Part shown: one piece after another, positions 17,328-26,250 of the stretch | How positions within the stretch are numbered: the stretch's first letter is position 1 | How the letters are laid out: each line of letters starts with the position of its first letter | DNA from: DAIPXZ01 sp036782995 | Lineage (GTDB): Bacteria > Bacillota > Clostridia > Saccharofermentanales > Saccharofermentanaceae | Assembly: GCA_036782995.1 (NCBI GenBank) | Contig: DAIPXZ010000001.1 | Span: 124,001 to 188,000, forward strand | Reading direction: 5' to 3' | Length of the DNA: 64,000 nucleotides | The notes under the pieces: generated by a model | Told to the model about the DNA's origin: nothing | Databases searched by the model: none | What the model saw: the letters and a program-made list of their open reading frames with translations, nothing else | Translations under genes and position numbers: made by a program

Positions 17328-18454
17328 GCTTTTTCCCCTTCATTACTCGCAGCATTCGCTATATTCGTGTTATTCGCACTGGTCGCGATATGATTATCGT
17401 GCGGCAATTGTAATGCCGACAAAAGCTGCGGGAAAATCACTTCCGGAGCGAAATCCATAAGACGTTTTTTCGCATTCGCGTTTAACTGCTCTTTTAAAGA
17501 ATTGTCGGAAAGAACGGCATTCATGACGGCCGCAATCTTTGTCGGATCTTTCTCCATAACGTCCAATAAAACGCCCGCATCACCGAGAGTTTTCGGGATG
17601 GCAGTGGATGCATAGGCTACAATCGGGACTTGGAATGTCATCGCCTCGAGAAGAGGAACACAGAAGCCTTCGTGTTCACTTAGGCAAAGAAACAAATCCG
17701 CTACACGATAGTAAGCGAGGATATCGGAAAAGGAAACCTTATTTGCAAATACCACATCAGGCACGAGATGATCGCGGCAAAAAAGATGTAATTTGCCAAC
17801 ATAGGGAGTAAAAGCATCCGAACCGACAAGAATCAGTCGGCTGTTTGCATTTATTTTGCGATATTCCATGTAGGAAAAAAGAATATCTTCAATACACTTA
17901 TTCGGTACCAATCGTCCTACAAACAATATGTTGGTTTTTCCATCTTGATAAGTCTCCATCAGCTTTTTATTTGGCTCACGTTCATAATCCTCAAACGGAA
18001 TCAAAAGCGGGATGGAAACGACATTTTTGTATCCGAAATCGCGAAGCTCCTGCGCATTATACTCGGAAACACCAATAGCTATATCGAAGGATTTCGACAG
18101 TGCCCTCACTTGACGACGCGCAAGTTTACAGCAGTATGCCGTTTTTTCATCATAGTCTACGAAGAAGGATTCCGGAGTAATGTTGTGATAAACCATCACT
18201 CGTTTTTTCGGTGTCTCAATCAGAGTCGGGAGGTCCTGCCAGTAGGTTGCCATATGGACGATAATCATATCCTGCTCAGTTACAATATCGAGATATGCTT
18301 CCATAGAATAATCGCTGTCCGAGGAAGGATATCGCTTTGTATCGGAGACAATGGCCGATTCAATGTTATGCTCTTGAAAATAACGATGGATAGCATTGAT
18401 TTCATTGCCGACAGCATCTCCGCGGGAAAGAGAAGGAACAAGCTGATAAATCAT
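17324..18454 (-). CDS. GT4-family glycosyltransferase (tandem paralogue B)
   Basis: 376 residues, same architecture as its downstream neighbour: RGDAVGNEI, VYHNITPESFF, TNILFVGRLVPNKCIEDI and CLSEHEGFCVPLLEAMTFQVPIVAY. It has about 20 more residues, a polar Asn/Ala-rich C-terminal tail. AAGGGGG lies 7 bases before the ATG. The stop of the coiled-coil protein gene at 18457 is 2 bases upstream. The pair looks like an old duplication with diverged specificity, as expected for enzymes making successive linkages in a repeat unit. Confidence 0.88.
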   Translation of the reverse strand: MIYQLVPSLSRGDAVGNEINAIHRYFQEHNIESAIVSDTKRYPSSDSDYSMEAYLDIVTEQDMIIVHMATYWQDLPTLIETPKKRVMVYHNITPESFFVDYDEKTAYCCKLARRQVRALSKSFDIAIGVSEYNAQELRDFGYKNVVSIPLLIPFEDYEREPNKKLMETYQDGKTNILFVGRLVPNKCIEDILFSYMEYRKINANSRLILVGSDAFTPYVGKLHLFCRDHLVPDVVFANKVSFSDILAYYRVADLFLCLSEHEGFCVPLLEAMTFQVPIVAYASTAIPKTLGDAGVLLDVMEKDPTKIAAVMNAVLSDNSLKEQLNANAKKRLMDFAPEVIFPQLLSALQLPHDNHIATSANNTNIANAASNEGEKA

Positions 18455-18456
18455 GA

Positions 18457-19014
18457 TTATTCCCCCTTCTTTTGGTTGTTCTTGGTATTTTTCTTCTTCT
18501 CATTCTCCAATTCCTTACGAAGAAGGTTAATTTCTTTCATCATCTCAGTCTTGTTCGCCTGGTTCTGACGGTCAAGTTGATCAAGGCGCTGGAAAAGTTC
18601 GGAGATTAATGCCTGTGATTCTGCAGCAGCACGAACAAGGTCCTGGTTCACTTCGATTTGCGGGTAGAAATATTTCCGCGCGGGCCATGCCAATATTTTC
18701 ACCAGAACGAGCTTAATATAGAAACGTAAATTCGGATGATCGGAATGATGAATGCATCCTATCGGGTTCGCATGTGCATTTGCATGAGCGATGTTACCTG
18801 AAATGGTTGCCATGGCAGTTTGGATAGACGAGTCAAGGACAGCATCTTCTTGGATTCCCAAGTCTTTCATGATATCGGAGATGATTACCTCCGAATTATC
18901 GGCTCGTTGGAAAAGAAGTATGTAATCTGTCGTGCACGAAGGTGCTTGGTTCCATATTTCTTCCAATTTATCCTGTGCAATCGGACTATGGATTGCCACT
19001 TTCTTACTGCTCAT
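18457..19014 (-). CDS. Unrecognised protein with amphipathic segment and C-terminal coiled coil
   Basis: 185 residues; I do not recognise the family. The first 90 residues look like a small globular domain with a histidine/asparagine-rich stretch after it (HANAHANPIGCIHHSDHPN). A hydrophobic, basic segment follows (about residues 105-125) containing ILAWPARKYF, then a heptad-like region (about 130-165) and a highly charged Lys/Glu/Asn tail. The same order, with ILFPPRYLW before a coiled coil, is seen in the FkbM methyltransferase of this locus. The start at 19014 (MSSKKV) has GGAGGAA 7 bases upstream. Lying among glycosyltransferase genes, it may be a scaffold or membrane-docking subunit; this is inference. 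Confidence 0.6.
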   Translation of the reverse strand: MSSKKVAIHSPIAQDKLEEIWNQAPSCTTDYILLFQRADNSEVIISDIMKDLGIQEDAVLDSSIQTAMATISGNIAHANAHANPIGCIHHSDHPNLRFYIKLVLVKILAWPARKYFYPQIEVNQDLVRAAAESQALISELFQRLDQLDRQNQANKTEMMKEINLLRKELENEKKKNTKNNQKKGE

Positions 19015-19069
19015 AATTCGTTCCTCCCCGGTTCGCTTTGGATAGTATAGCATAACGTGGTGTATATCA

Positions 19070-19924
19070 TCATCGTATTTTCGGATGGTTAATATAGCGA
19101 TATTTCATGAAATAGCGAATCAAACCGCAAATATGGTGCACGTTCATGATGGAAATGCGCTTCTTATGTGACACCCGCTGTGTTAAGTGATAAATCGAGC
19201 TATGCGATACGAGTGCGACTTTTCCGCCTTTGCGGGCTATATTGGCGCAATAGTCGACATCCTCCGGTGCATAGAAATAATGCTCGTCTAGCATGCCGAA
19301 TTTCTCCGGTACTTCCGGAGTGAAAAGCCAGCACGCAGAAATGGCATAGTCCACTTCGTAGACCGCTTTGTCTGATTCCGGCGTAACCGGTGGGTGACCA
19401 TCCGTTGTTGGCGCAGGAAAAAAGTCGTACTTTTCCGCCTCGACGCCTTGTCGGCGTTTTTCAGGATTGCGGGAAGCTTTAAGGCATTTTCCGCGTAATG
19501 TCGGAAAACGTTTGGCACTCATTTGTTCTTCTTCACTTCGATTCCACATGCGTGGGGTTACGAGAGAAAGCTGCTCATCTTCCCGAAGTGCCCGAATCAA
19601 CTCCATCATAGCCATGTCGGTAATTAATGTGTCGCTGTCCAAAATGCAAATGTAGTCCGGGGCTTCCTTTCGTGCCTTCGCAAGAAGAAAATTTCTCGGC
19701 TTTGTGGTTCCCTTATTTTTTGGATAAAACGTAATATCGATTTTTGATGGAAAAGCAGAAGCCATATTGCGAAGTCTTTCGGGAGTATCATCCTCGGAGC
19801 CATTATCTGCAACATAAATCATCGGGTCAATTTCACGAAGCGACAAAATGGAGCGCAAACAAGCCTCACAATAATCTTTGCTATTCCATGTCAACAGAAT
19901 AAAAGCAACCTTCGGCGAACTCAT
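19070..19924 (-). CDS. GT2-family glycosyltransferase (rhamnosyltransferase-like)
   Basis: 284 residues, inverting GT-A fold. N-terminal VAFILLTWNSKDYCEACLRSIL is the nucleotide-binding start typical of GT2; VADNGSEDDTPE carries the first Asp; CILDSDTLI holds the DxD metal site near residue 95. The later YFYAPEDVDYC block is the acceptor region seen in rhamnosyltransferase-like GT2 proteins. It overlaps the upstream gene by ATGA. Soluble, likely associated at the membrane by its basic C-terminus. Confidence 0.87.
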   Translation of the reverse strand: MSSPKVAFILLTWNSKDYCEACLRSILSLREIDPMIYVADNGSEDDTPERLRNMASAFPSKIDITFYPKNKGTTKPRNFLLAKARKEAPDYICILDSDTLITDMAMMELIRALREDEQLSLVTPRMWNRSEEEQMSAKRFPTLRGKCLKASRNPEKRRQGVEAEKYDFFPAPTTDGHPPVTPESDKAVYEVDYAISACWLFTPEVPEKFGMLDEHYFYAPEDVDYCANIARKGGKVALVSHSSIYHLTQRVSHKKRISIMNVHHICGLIRYFMKYRYINHPKIR

Positions 19925-21078
19925 TTCTTTTTCGCCTCCATCGCATCTTCATATGCACGAATAGTTGCCTCCGCGCATGCATCCCACGAAAACTGTCGTG
20001 CATGCTCGACGCCCTTCTTTGCTCTCTCCTCACGTTCCTTCGGAGTCAATGATAACGCAGCAATCAATTTATTGCGGATATCCTCCGGCTGATTTGGGTC
20101 GGAGACAAAAGCATACTCGCCCGCCACTTCTTCCAACGAAGAGCCCTTGGACGTGACCGTCGGCACTCCGGAAGCTAATCCCTCTATCACTGGGATGCCA
20201 AAACCTTCATAGAACGATACGTATGCAAAAGTACTCGCGCCAGCCAACAATGGCACCATTTCTTCGTCGTTAACATATCCCGTAAAAATGATGCGGTTGC
20301 GTGTAACTAAATCAGCTGGGATGGATGCGAAGATTTCGTCAAATAACCATCCTTTTTTACCGCATATGACCAGTTGCGTTTTGGCAATTGTTTCTTCATC
20401 GAGTAGTGAGTACGCCTTGATTAATCCCGGTACATTTTTTCTCGGCTCAAGTGTGCCGATATACAGAATATATTCTCCTTCAATGCCAAAACTGGAAAGT
20501 AAGCTTGGGGCAGGCTTTTCATGAGAAAAGAAAGCTTGCTCCACGCCCATATAGGTCACGGCAATCTCTTTATTCTTTGGCTTGCAATATCGCGGAATAT
20601 CTTTTTTCGAGTTTTGTGAAATCGTAATCAGTTGATCTGCCCATCGTGATGTGAGCTTAATGTACATCTTAAAAAGCTCGCGTTTCCATGCCACATGATA
20701 TTCCGGCAGAAAAAAATAGGTCATATCGTGAAAAGTGCCCACAACAGCTGTGCGTCGTGAAATCAATCGAATGAGATACGGCATTGTGAAATTGGGGCAA
20801 TGCAAAACATCAATCTTTTTCTTGCGAAGACGCCAAGGAAAAACGAATTGCTCCCAAAGCACGCGAATCCACGTGTGTCGCAAGATGCGACTGTGAACCG
20901 GTACCAAATGAAAACGTTCATTCGTAATGGCGAATCCGTCTAGGTCATCATTATGTAAAAACAGATAATACTCATTATCATCAGATTGACGTTGCAAGCC
21001 TACCAAAAGGCCGAGCATATAGCGCCCAATACCAGTTTTGTTCTTCGGCGTCGCCGTCAAATCGATTGCGATATTCAT
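19921..21078 (-). CDS. GT4-family glycosyltransferase (mannosyltransferase-like)
   Basis: 385 residues. The N-terminus IAIDLTATPKNKTGIGRYM is the glycine loop found in WbdB/WbdC-like mannosyltransferases; the donor domain shows YILYIGTLEPRKNVPGLIKAY near residue 205 and FAYVSFYEGFGIPVIEGLASGVPTVTS near 285 with the E-x7-E pair. The start shares one base with the upstream stop (TAATG), so translation is coupled to the GT2 gene before it. Closest in-window relative by motif is the GT4 gene at 35991. Confidence 0.9.
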   Translation of the reverse strand: MNIAIDLTATPKNKTGIGRYMLGLLVGLQRQSDDNEYYLFLHNDDLDGFAITNERFHLVPVHSRILRHTWIRVLWEQFVFPWRLRKKKIDVLHCPNFTMPYLIRLISRRTAVVGTFHDMTYFFLPEYHVAWKRELFKMYIKLTSRWADQLITISQNSKKDIPRYCKPKNKEIAVTYMGVEQAFFSHEKPAPSLLSSFGIEGEYILYIGTLEPRKNVPGLIKAYSLLDEETIAKTQLVICGKKGWLFDEIFASIPADLVTRNRIIFTGYVNDEEMVPLLAGASTFAYVSFYEGFGIPVIEGLASGVPTVTSKGSSLEEVAGEYAFVSDPNQPEDIRNKLIAALSLTPKEREERAKKGVEHARQFSWDACAEATIRAYEDAMEAKKK

Positions 21079-22178
21079 TACACTTGCTCTTCCGTTTCGA
21101 GTGATTGATCAGCCGATTCTGTGCTCATCTGAGATGCTACCGGAGTCGTTGCCGACGCCGTGGTCTTCGTCTTTTGTACTGTAATTGCTTCTTCCCATTG
21201 ATCAAGGTTATTAATGCTACTCTTGCCTTCAAGCGGAGAAAGACGGTAATCGAGATCACGAACACGGACCTGGATATCCTCCAAGAGCTTGCGGTTGGCC
21301 GAAATCAAATCCGACATTAAGCCGAAGACAAGCAACAGCAGACCCAAAATGAGGAAAATCGCTGATAAGATGATGGATTGAATATGACCATCACCATCAC
21401 CCAATAGATATAGAATTAGAAAACGAATGTCCAATATCAGACCAAGCAGAAGCAGTACGCCTCCGGAAAGCGAGAAGAAACGAAGAGGCTTATACATCAT
21501 AAAAGAGCGAATAATGGTTACTCCGGAACGGCGAATATATGCAGTCATGCTCTTAAACAGACGTGATTTACGAGTTTCTGGATTCGTACGAATCGGAACG
21601 CACTCAATGGCAAGTTTGCTCTGACCCGCCTGGATAATGGTCTCCATTGTATATGTGTAATTGTTATGGACATTCAGTCGCATCGCCGCTGCACGTGAAT
21701 ACGCACGAAAACCGCTCGGTGCGTCTTCCACATCGGTGCCAGAAAAGAAACGAACCACACCGCTACCAAATTTCTGCAAAAATTTCTTCTTGTTCGAGAA
21801 ATGCTCAATATCAGCGATTGGTCGCGTACCTACGACAAAATCAGCTGCACCGGTCAATATCGGTGTAACTAATTTTTCTATATCTTGTCCACAATACTGG
21901 TTGTCAGCATCAGTGTTCACGATAATGTCCGCGCCTAGTCGAAGACAAGCATCAATTCCACTCATAAAGCCGCGTGCCAGGCCTCGATTTCTTTTGCAAT
22001 TCACGACGTGATGCACGCCGCAAGCTTTCGCAGCCGCAACCGTTTCATCTTTGCTTCCATCATTGATGATAAGATATTCAATTGTATCCACGCCGTCAAT
22101 ATGCTTCGGCAAATCATCAATGGTCTGTTTCAGCGTTGCTGCTTCGTTATAGCACGGGATTTGAATAAGTAGCTTCAT
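21078..22178 (-). CDS. Membrane GT2 glycosyltransferase, dolichyl-phosphate-mannose-synthase-like
   Basis: 366 residues. The GT2 catalytic domain (about 1-230) has IQIPCYNEAATLKQTID, INDGSKDETVAAA, and VNTDADNQYCGQD with the DxD motif. Two predicted membrane helices follow (about 235-260 and 275-300), then a soluble tail with VRVRDLDYRLSPLEG and a Thr/Ala-rich end. This layout fits enzymes that place a sugar on a polyprenyl phosphate or extend a membrane-bound glycan. AAGGA lies 6 bases before the ATG at 22178. Second gene of the manC operon. Confidence 0.87.
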   Translation of the reverse strand: MKLLIQIPCYNEAATLKQTIDDLPKHIDGVDTIEYLIINDGSKDETVAAAKACGVHHVVNCKRNRGLARGFMSGIDACLRLGADIIVNTDADNQYCGQDIEKLVTPILTGAADFVVGTRPIADIEHFSNKKKFLQKFGSGVVRFFSGTDVEDAPSGFRAYSRAAAMRLNVHNNYTYTMETIIQAGQSKLAIECVPIRTNPETRKSRLFKSMTAYIRRSGVTIIRSFMMYKPLRFFSLSGGVLLLLGLILDIRFLILYLLGDGDGHIQSIILSAIFLILGLLLLVFGLMSDLISANRKLLEDIQVRVRDLDYRLSPLEGKSSINNLDQWEEAITVQKTKTTASATTPVASQMSTESADQSLETEEQV

Positions 22179-22199
22179 ATTGTTCCTTCTTAAATACAA

Positions 22200-23282
22200 T
22201 TAATTGACAAGGTCGATGCGATTCTGTTGTTTTAACTCCTCAACGAGTTTCTTTACATCCTGAACGCTGTCGCGATGGCATACCATGATGGCATCATCCG
22301 TATCCACGATAACTAAATCCGATACGCCGACCGTCGTAATGACGCGCTTCCCGCTCTTTGAGAAAACAATGCAGTTCTCCGTGTCTACACCGACATACGG
22401 AGCACGTACAACATTATCGTCGTCATCTTTCGGGAAAACCTCGGCTAATGCGTCCCATGTGCCTACGTCATTCCAGCCAAACTCTGCCGAGATTACACTG
22501 ACATTCTTAGCCTTTTCCATGATTCCGTAATCGACGGAAATGGATTGAAGCGTCGGATATAGAGTGGCGATGGCTGTCTCTTCCTCCGCCGTGCCCAATT
22601 GCTGTTCAACGGAACAAAATTGGGTGTATAGGTCTGGCATATATGTCTCAAAGGCCTTCAGGATGGTACTCGTTTTCCATACGAACATGCCACTATTCCA
22701 GAGATATTTTCTGGATTGGATATATTCCTGCGCACGTGCCGTATCCGGCTTCTCCACAAAGCGGCTTAATGCAAAGACCTCTTTGGAACCGTTAAGTGGC
22801 TCACCGAAGCGGATATACCCATATCCGGAAGAAGCAAATGTCGGCCAAAGTCCAATGGTCACAATCTTATCTTGTTCTTCGGCCGTCTGATAAGCCAAAT
22901 CGAGAATGCGTTCATATTCTTTCACATCGGAAATATGATGATCAGCGGGCAGAACCGCCATTAGTGTATCGCCGTATTGCTTATGGATACGCATGGCAGC
23001 ATATAAAATGCACGGTGCCGTGTTTCGTCCAACTGGTTCTTGTAAAATTTGGTCATGGTTAAATTTCGTTGGTAAAAGAGTCTTCATCAGTAGCGCTTGT
23101 TCTTTATTTGTAACAATAAATGTATCTTCTACCGATACTACATTTTTGAAATGATTGATGGTTTCATTAATCATTGGCTCATCGCTGGTAAGCTTAACTA
23201 ATTGCTTCGGGCAAGACATTCTGGATATCGGCCAGAATCGCGTTCCACCGCCGCCTGCCATGATGACAGCAACTCTTTTCAT
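22200..23282 (-). CDS. manC: Mannose-1-phosphate guanylyltransferase
   Basis: Makes GDP-mannose from mannose-1-phosphate and GTP, the precursor of GDP-D-rhamnose here. 360 residues, the single-domain form without the phosphomannose isomerase domain. Motifs: VIMAGGGGTRFWPISR at the N-terminus (nucleotide loop), PCILYAAMRI, VLPADHHI, FVEKPDTA, and WNSGMFVWK. The start at 23282 has AGGAGG 10 bases upstream; the longer frame from 23351 would include the promoter. First gene of an eight-gene minus-strand operon running to 14993. Confidence 0.95.
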   Translation of the reverse strand: MKRVAVIMAGGGGTRFWPISRMSCPKQLVKLTSDEPMINETINHFKNVVSVEDTFIVTNKEQALLMKTLLPTKFNHDQILQEPVGRNTAPCILYAAMRIHKQYGDTLMAVLPADHHISDVKEYERILDLAYQTAEEQDKIVTIGLWPTFASSGYGYIRFGEPLNGSKEVFALSRFVEKPDTARAQEYIQSRKYLWNSGMFVWKTSTILKAFETYMPDLYTQFCSVEQQLGTAEEETAIATLYPTLQSISVDYGIMEKAKNVSVISAEFGWNDVGTWDALAEVFPKDDDDNVVRAPYVGVDTENCIVFSKSGKRVITTVGVSDLVIVDTDDAIMVCHRDSVQDVKKLVEELKQQNRIDLVN

Positions 23283-23322
23283 GATTTGGAATCCTCCTAT
23301 AGAAAATCGCATAGTTTGTGTT

Positions 23323-23331
23323 ATTATATCA
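23323..23331 (-). promoter_or_regulatory. Extended -10 promoter of the manC glycan operon
   Basis: Minus-strand TGATATAAT, identical to the element before the pyruvate:ferredoxin oxidoreductase gene, 40 bases before the manC start. It lies in the 100-base divergent gap with the HAD gene. No convincing -35 box is seen. Confidence 0.65.
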
Positions 23332-23382
23332 CGTGAAAAAGAGTAACGCATTCGTTTTTAGATATATGGAAGGTTCAATTTT

Positions 23383-24198
23383 ATGAGAGGTTTATTTGTT
23401 TGCGATATTGACGATACCATTCTCCCCCGAGGCCGAGAAATCAGCGAAGCAACAAAAAAAGCTGTTCGTTTAGCCATGGAGCATGACTACGGATTCACTC
23501 TGGCAACCGGTCGTTCTTTCTATGTCGTTCGCAAATATGCCGACGAGCTCGGTATACAAATACCGGTAATTACCTGCAACGGAGCTTCTGTATACGATTA
23601 CACACAAGATGCACCCATTATCGAGCATCCAATTACGGCCGTTATCCTCGAAGAGCTCTTTTCTGAATTCTTAGCAAATCGTTGCGATTTTGTCGCCTAT
23701 TGTAGTCACGGCATATATTTTTCAAAAGATAGTAAACGCTTGGATTTCTTCCATCGTTACAATGACGGCGTTTGCGAAGAGTGGAAAACCCCTCTTCTTG
23801 AAATTACGAAGGTAAATATGCAGGAGGTCATTCGAGATAATCGATTCACGAAGATTCTGTTATGTAATCCCTCAGAAGCCTTGGCTCAAAAGCTTTTGCA
23901 GGATTCTCGCCTCAAAGTGGTTCCTTCGATGGCAGATGTCTTGGATATCATGCCCTGTGGTATTACCAAAGGCAATGCTATCGTATCTTTGGCGAACCAC
24001 TTTCACGTACCGCTTTCTGATGTGTATTGTTTTGGAGACGAAGAAAACGATATCAGCATGTTTACTTGCGGTTGCAATGGTGTTGCCATGGGCAATGCGT
24101 CCGATTATGTAAAGTCTTTTGCAACACGTGTTACCGAGACCTGTATCGAGGACGGCGTAGCGAAAGAAATTACGCGCGTTATCTCATCACTCCGTTAA
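23383..24198 (+). CDS. Cof-type HAD-superfamily phosphatase
   Basis: 271 residues, near the typical length for class IIB (Cof) HAD phosphatases. Motif I is CDIDDTILP with the nucleophile Asp; motif II LATGRS near residue 45; motif III Lys in GITKGNA near 195; motif IV FGDEENDISMF near 218. Such enzymes remove phosphate from sugar phosphates or cofactors; the substrate is not predictable, though a sugar phosphate fits the locus. It points the other way from the flanking glycan genes, and its last 12 bases overlap tail-to-tail with the membrane-protein gene that ends at 24187. Confidence 0.88.
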   Translation: MRGLFVCDIDDTILPRGREISEATKKAVRLAMEHDYGFTLATGRSFYVVRKYADELGIQIPVITCNGASVYDYTQDAPIIEHPITAVILEELFSEFLANRCDFVAYCSHGIYFSKDSKRLDFFHRYNDGVCEEWKTPLLEITKVNMQEVIRDNRFTKILLCNPSEALAQKLLQDSRLKVVPSMADVLDIMPCGITKGNAIVSLANHFHVPLSDVYCFGDEENDISMFTCGCNGVAMGNASDYVKSFATRVTETCIEDGVAKEITRVISSLR

Positions 24199-26250
24199 TT
24201 CAATTCTCTCAATAACAATACTCTGAAAAGAAACAATGGTGCCAGAATACGTATATAGCACAGTTTCAAAATCGGTAATGTCCTCTGTCAATACATATTC
24301 ATAAACAAAGGTGTTTGTCTCTTTCATATCTGCAAAAGAAAGTTCACTCACGATATTGTTACCCGTTTCAAGTGATCCGATTCGTATTTGGACGGCATCT
24401 TCCGGATGATCGGATAATAAAGAAAAGGTATAGGTGATTCGGTATGTGCCGCTCTGTAGAGAAGCATACTGACCGTAAACAAGTGCCCCTGCGATGCCAT
24501 TACTGACAAGACCCGTTTCACTATTCTCCCCTATCGTTTCCGGAACAGAGTGCAGGGGCCATTCTTCTATGGGAAAATAAAGAATATACGGGACGGTCGG
24601 TTCATTGATTTCGTACACCTTAAGCTGACCATATTCATCGATTAACGTCGCGTTCATCATATTATCGGTAAACACGTAAAACACATCTTCCGACGGGAGA
24701 TTTTTGGAATTGATTTCTTCTAATGTATAGTAATCGCCGTTATCATAATGAAAGTAACAATGACTCGTGAAATTCGTATTTAATTCAATATCATATGCAT
24801 ATAGAGATTCCATATCTGCTATCCGGTAGTAAAAATCATTCAGTCCTGATTGTGATTCCCCGATTTGTACATTCAAACTCATGGAGGAATAACCAGATAA
24901 AACGAAGAAAAGACTACAGATAATGAGACCCACTTTGACGATTTGTTTCTTTCGGCACAAGATTATTCCAAGTGTAAGAATACCTAAAACAATCGGAACC
25001 ACGATTACGAATCGCTGCGACACGGATTGTAACGTCCAATCCATCTTTACAGATTTCGTTGCTATCATTTGCCAAATACATAAATCCGCACTGTTGTAGT
25101 TTGAATATGGGGCAAAGGCTTGGGAGAGTGGTGTAAAAACAATCATAAACAGAAGTCCAATGACGGTAAAAATACTTGCCATCACTTTATTGACTACTAC
25201 AAAATCATTCTTTGTCAGATACCAAACCACAAGGATAAATAATGCAGGGTAGAATAAACCGGCATATCGCAAAAATGGAAGCTCTGGGCTCCTAATCCGA
25301 TGAAATACAGAGATGCCGAGAAGCCCGAGCATCATAATAGAGATCGTCCATGTGATCGTTCTATCTTCCCAACTCCATTTCTTCGCTTCTATCATGGTAC
25401 AAAGCCAAAGGACACCGAACAGAAGAATTAAAGCAAATAGAAGTGCTGCTGTGTGGCCACCGAAGGCCTTCAACAGATTCTTTATTTTTTCCGTTGTGCT
25501 CATATCAAGTTGAAACTCGCTGTCATATCCCATATTAAATTGACCGTGCAATGCATTGAAAATAATGACGGGTAATGCCGTTATGCCTGTGCAAACAAAT
25601 ATCAGGCAAATGCGCGAGAAAAACTGTTTGTTTCGTTGGGATACAAAGCCGATGGCCAATCCAATAAACACTCCAAAAGCAACAACGATTAAGCCGGGTT
25701 TTAATAAATAGTTTATTCCTAATATCACTCCGAGAAAAACGGCATTTCTTTTATTGCTTTTTTGTATAAATGTAATCAGCCCGAACATGGAGAGGGCTAA
25801 CGAAAGATAACAAACCGATTCCGCAACTTCCGTCAAACAAACATTGCGAATAGGCATGAAAATGGAAACCAGTGCAATCAATAAAGCCGCCCAAGAGGAA
25901 ATTTTCAATCGCTTGGCCGAAAACCATATGGGAATAGCTGATAACGAAAAAACAACAGCATTCATTATTCGAATGCCCCAATACGTGGCTTCTGGTTTAT
26001 TCAGAAAATAGAAGGGCGCCATCATGAGTGGATAAAGGCAATTATATTGTCTGAATGGTACTGATAACGTCCCGCTTTGAATATGGCGAGCCAAATATGT
26101 ATATAGCTCTTCGTCCCCAAAAATATACGGTCCCGTAATTTCGCGTCCTTGATAAAGAAGAAGAATACAACTGGCAAGTATGCCAACCATCAAGATGATT
26201 CGCTCGATCCATGCTTCCCTATTGTCTTTATGGATGCGATTCTGAGTCAC
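24187..26250 (-). CDS. GT-C-type membrane glycosyltransferase-like protein
   Basis: 687 residues with about twelve predicted membrane helices over residues 15-470 and a soluble C-terminal domain. The first periplasmic-side loop reads YIFGDEELYTYLARHI; an acidic pair in this loop is the hallmark of GT-C enzymes (ArnT/PMT type) using polyprenyl-linked sugars. The C-terminal part is beta-rich and carbohydrate-binding-like in appearance (my inference). The start is GTG at 26250, overlapping the upstream stop as GTGA. It probably transfers a lipid-linked sugar outside the membrane. Confidence 0.72.
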   Translation of the reverse strand: MTQNRIHKDNREAWIERIILMVGILASCILLLYQGREITGPYIFGDEELYTYLARHIQSGTLSVPFRQYNCLYPLMMAPFYFLNKPEATYWGIRIMNAVVFSLSAIPIWFSAKRLKISSWAALLIALVSIFMPIRNVCLTEVAESVCYLSLALSMFGLITFIQKSNKRNAVFLGVILGINYLLKPGLIVVAFGVFIGLAIGFVSQRNKQFFSRICLIFVCTGITALPVIIFNALHGQFNMGYDSEFQLDMSTTEKIKNLLKAFGGHTAALLFALILLFGVLWLCTMIEAKKWSWEDRTITWTISIMMLGLLGISVFHRIRSPELPFLRYAGLFYPALFILVVWYLTKNDFVVVNKVMASIFTVIGLLFMIVFTPLSQAFAPYSNYNSADLCIWQMIATKSVKMDWTLQSVSQRFVIVVPIVLGILTLGIILCRKKQIVKVGLIICSLFFVLSGYSSMSLNVQIGESQSGLNDFYYRIADMESLYAYDIELNTNFTSHCYFHYDNGDYYTLEEINSKNLPSEDVFYVFTDNMMNATLIDEYGQLKVYEINEPTVPYILYFPIEEWPLHSVPETIGENSETGLVSNGIAGALVYGQYASLQSGTYRITYTFSLLSDHPEDAVQIRIGSLETGNNIVSELSFADMKETNTFVYEYVLTEDITDFETVLYTYSGTIVSFQSIVIERIELTE

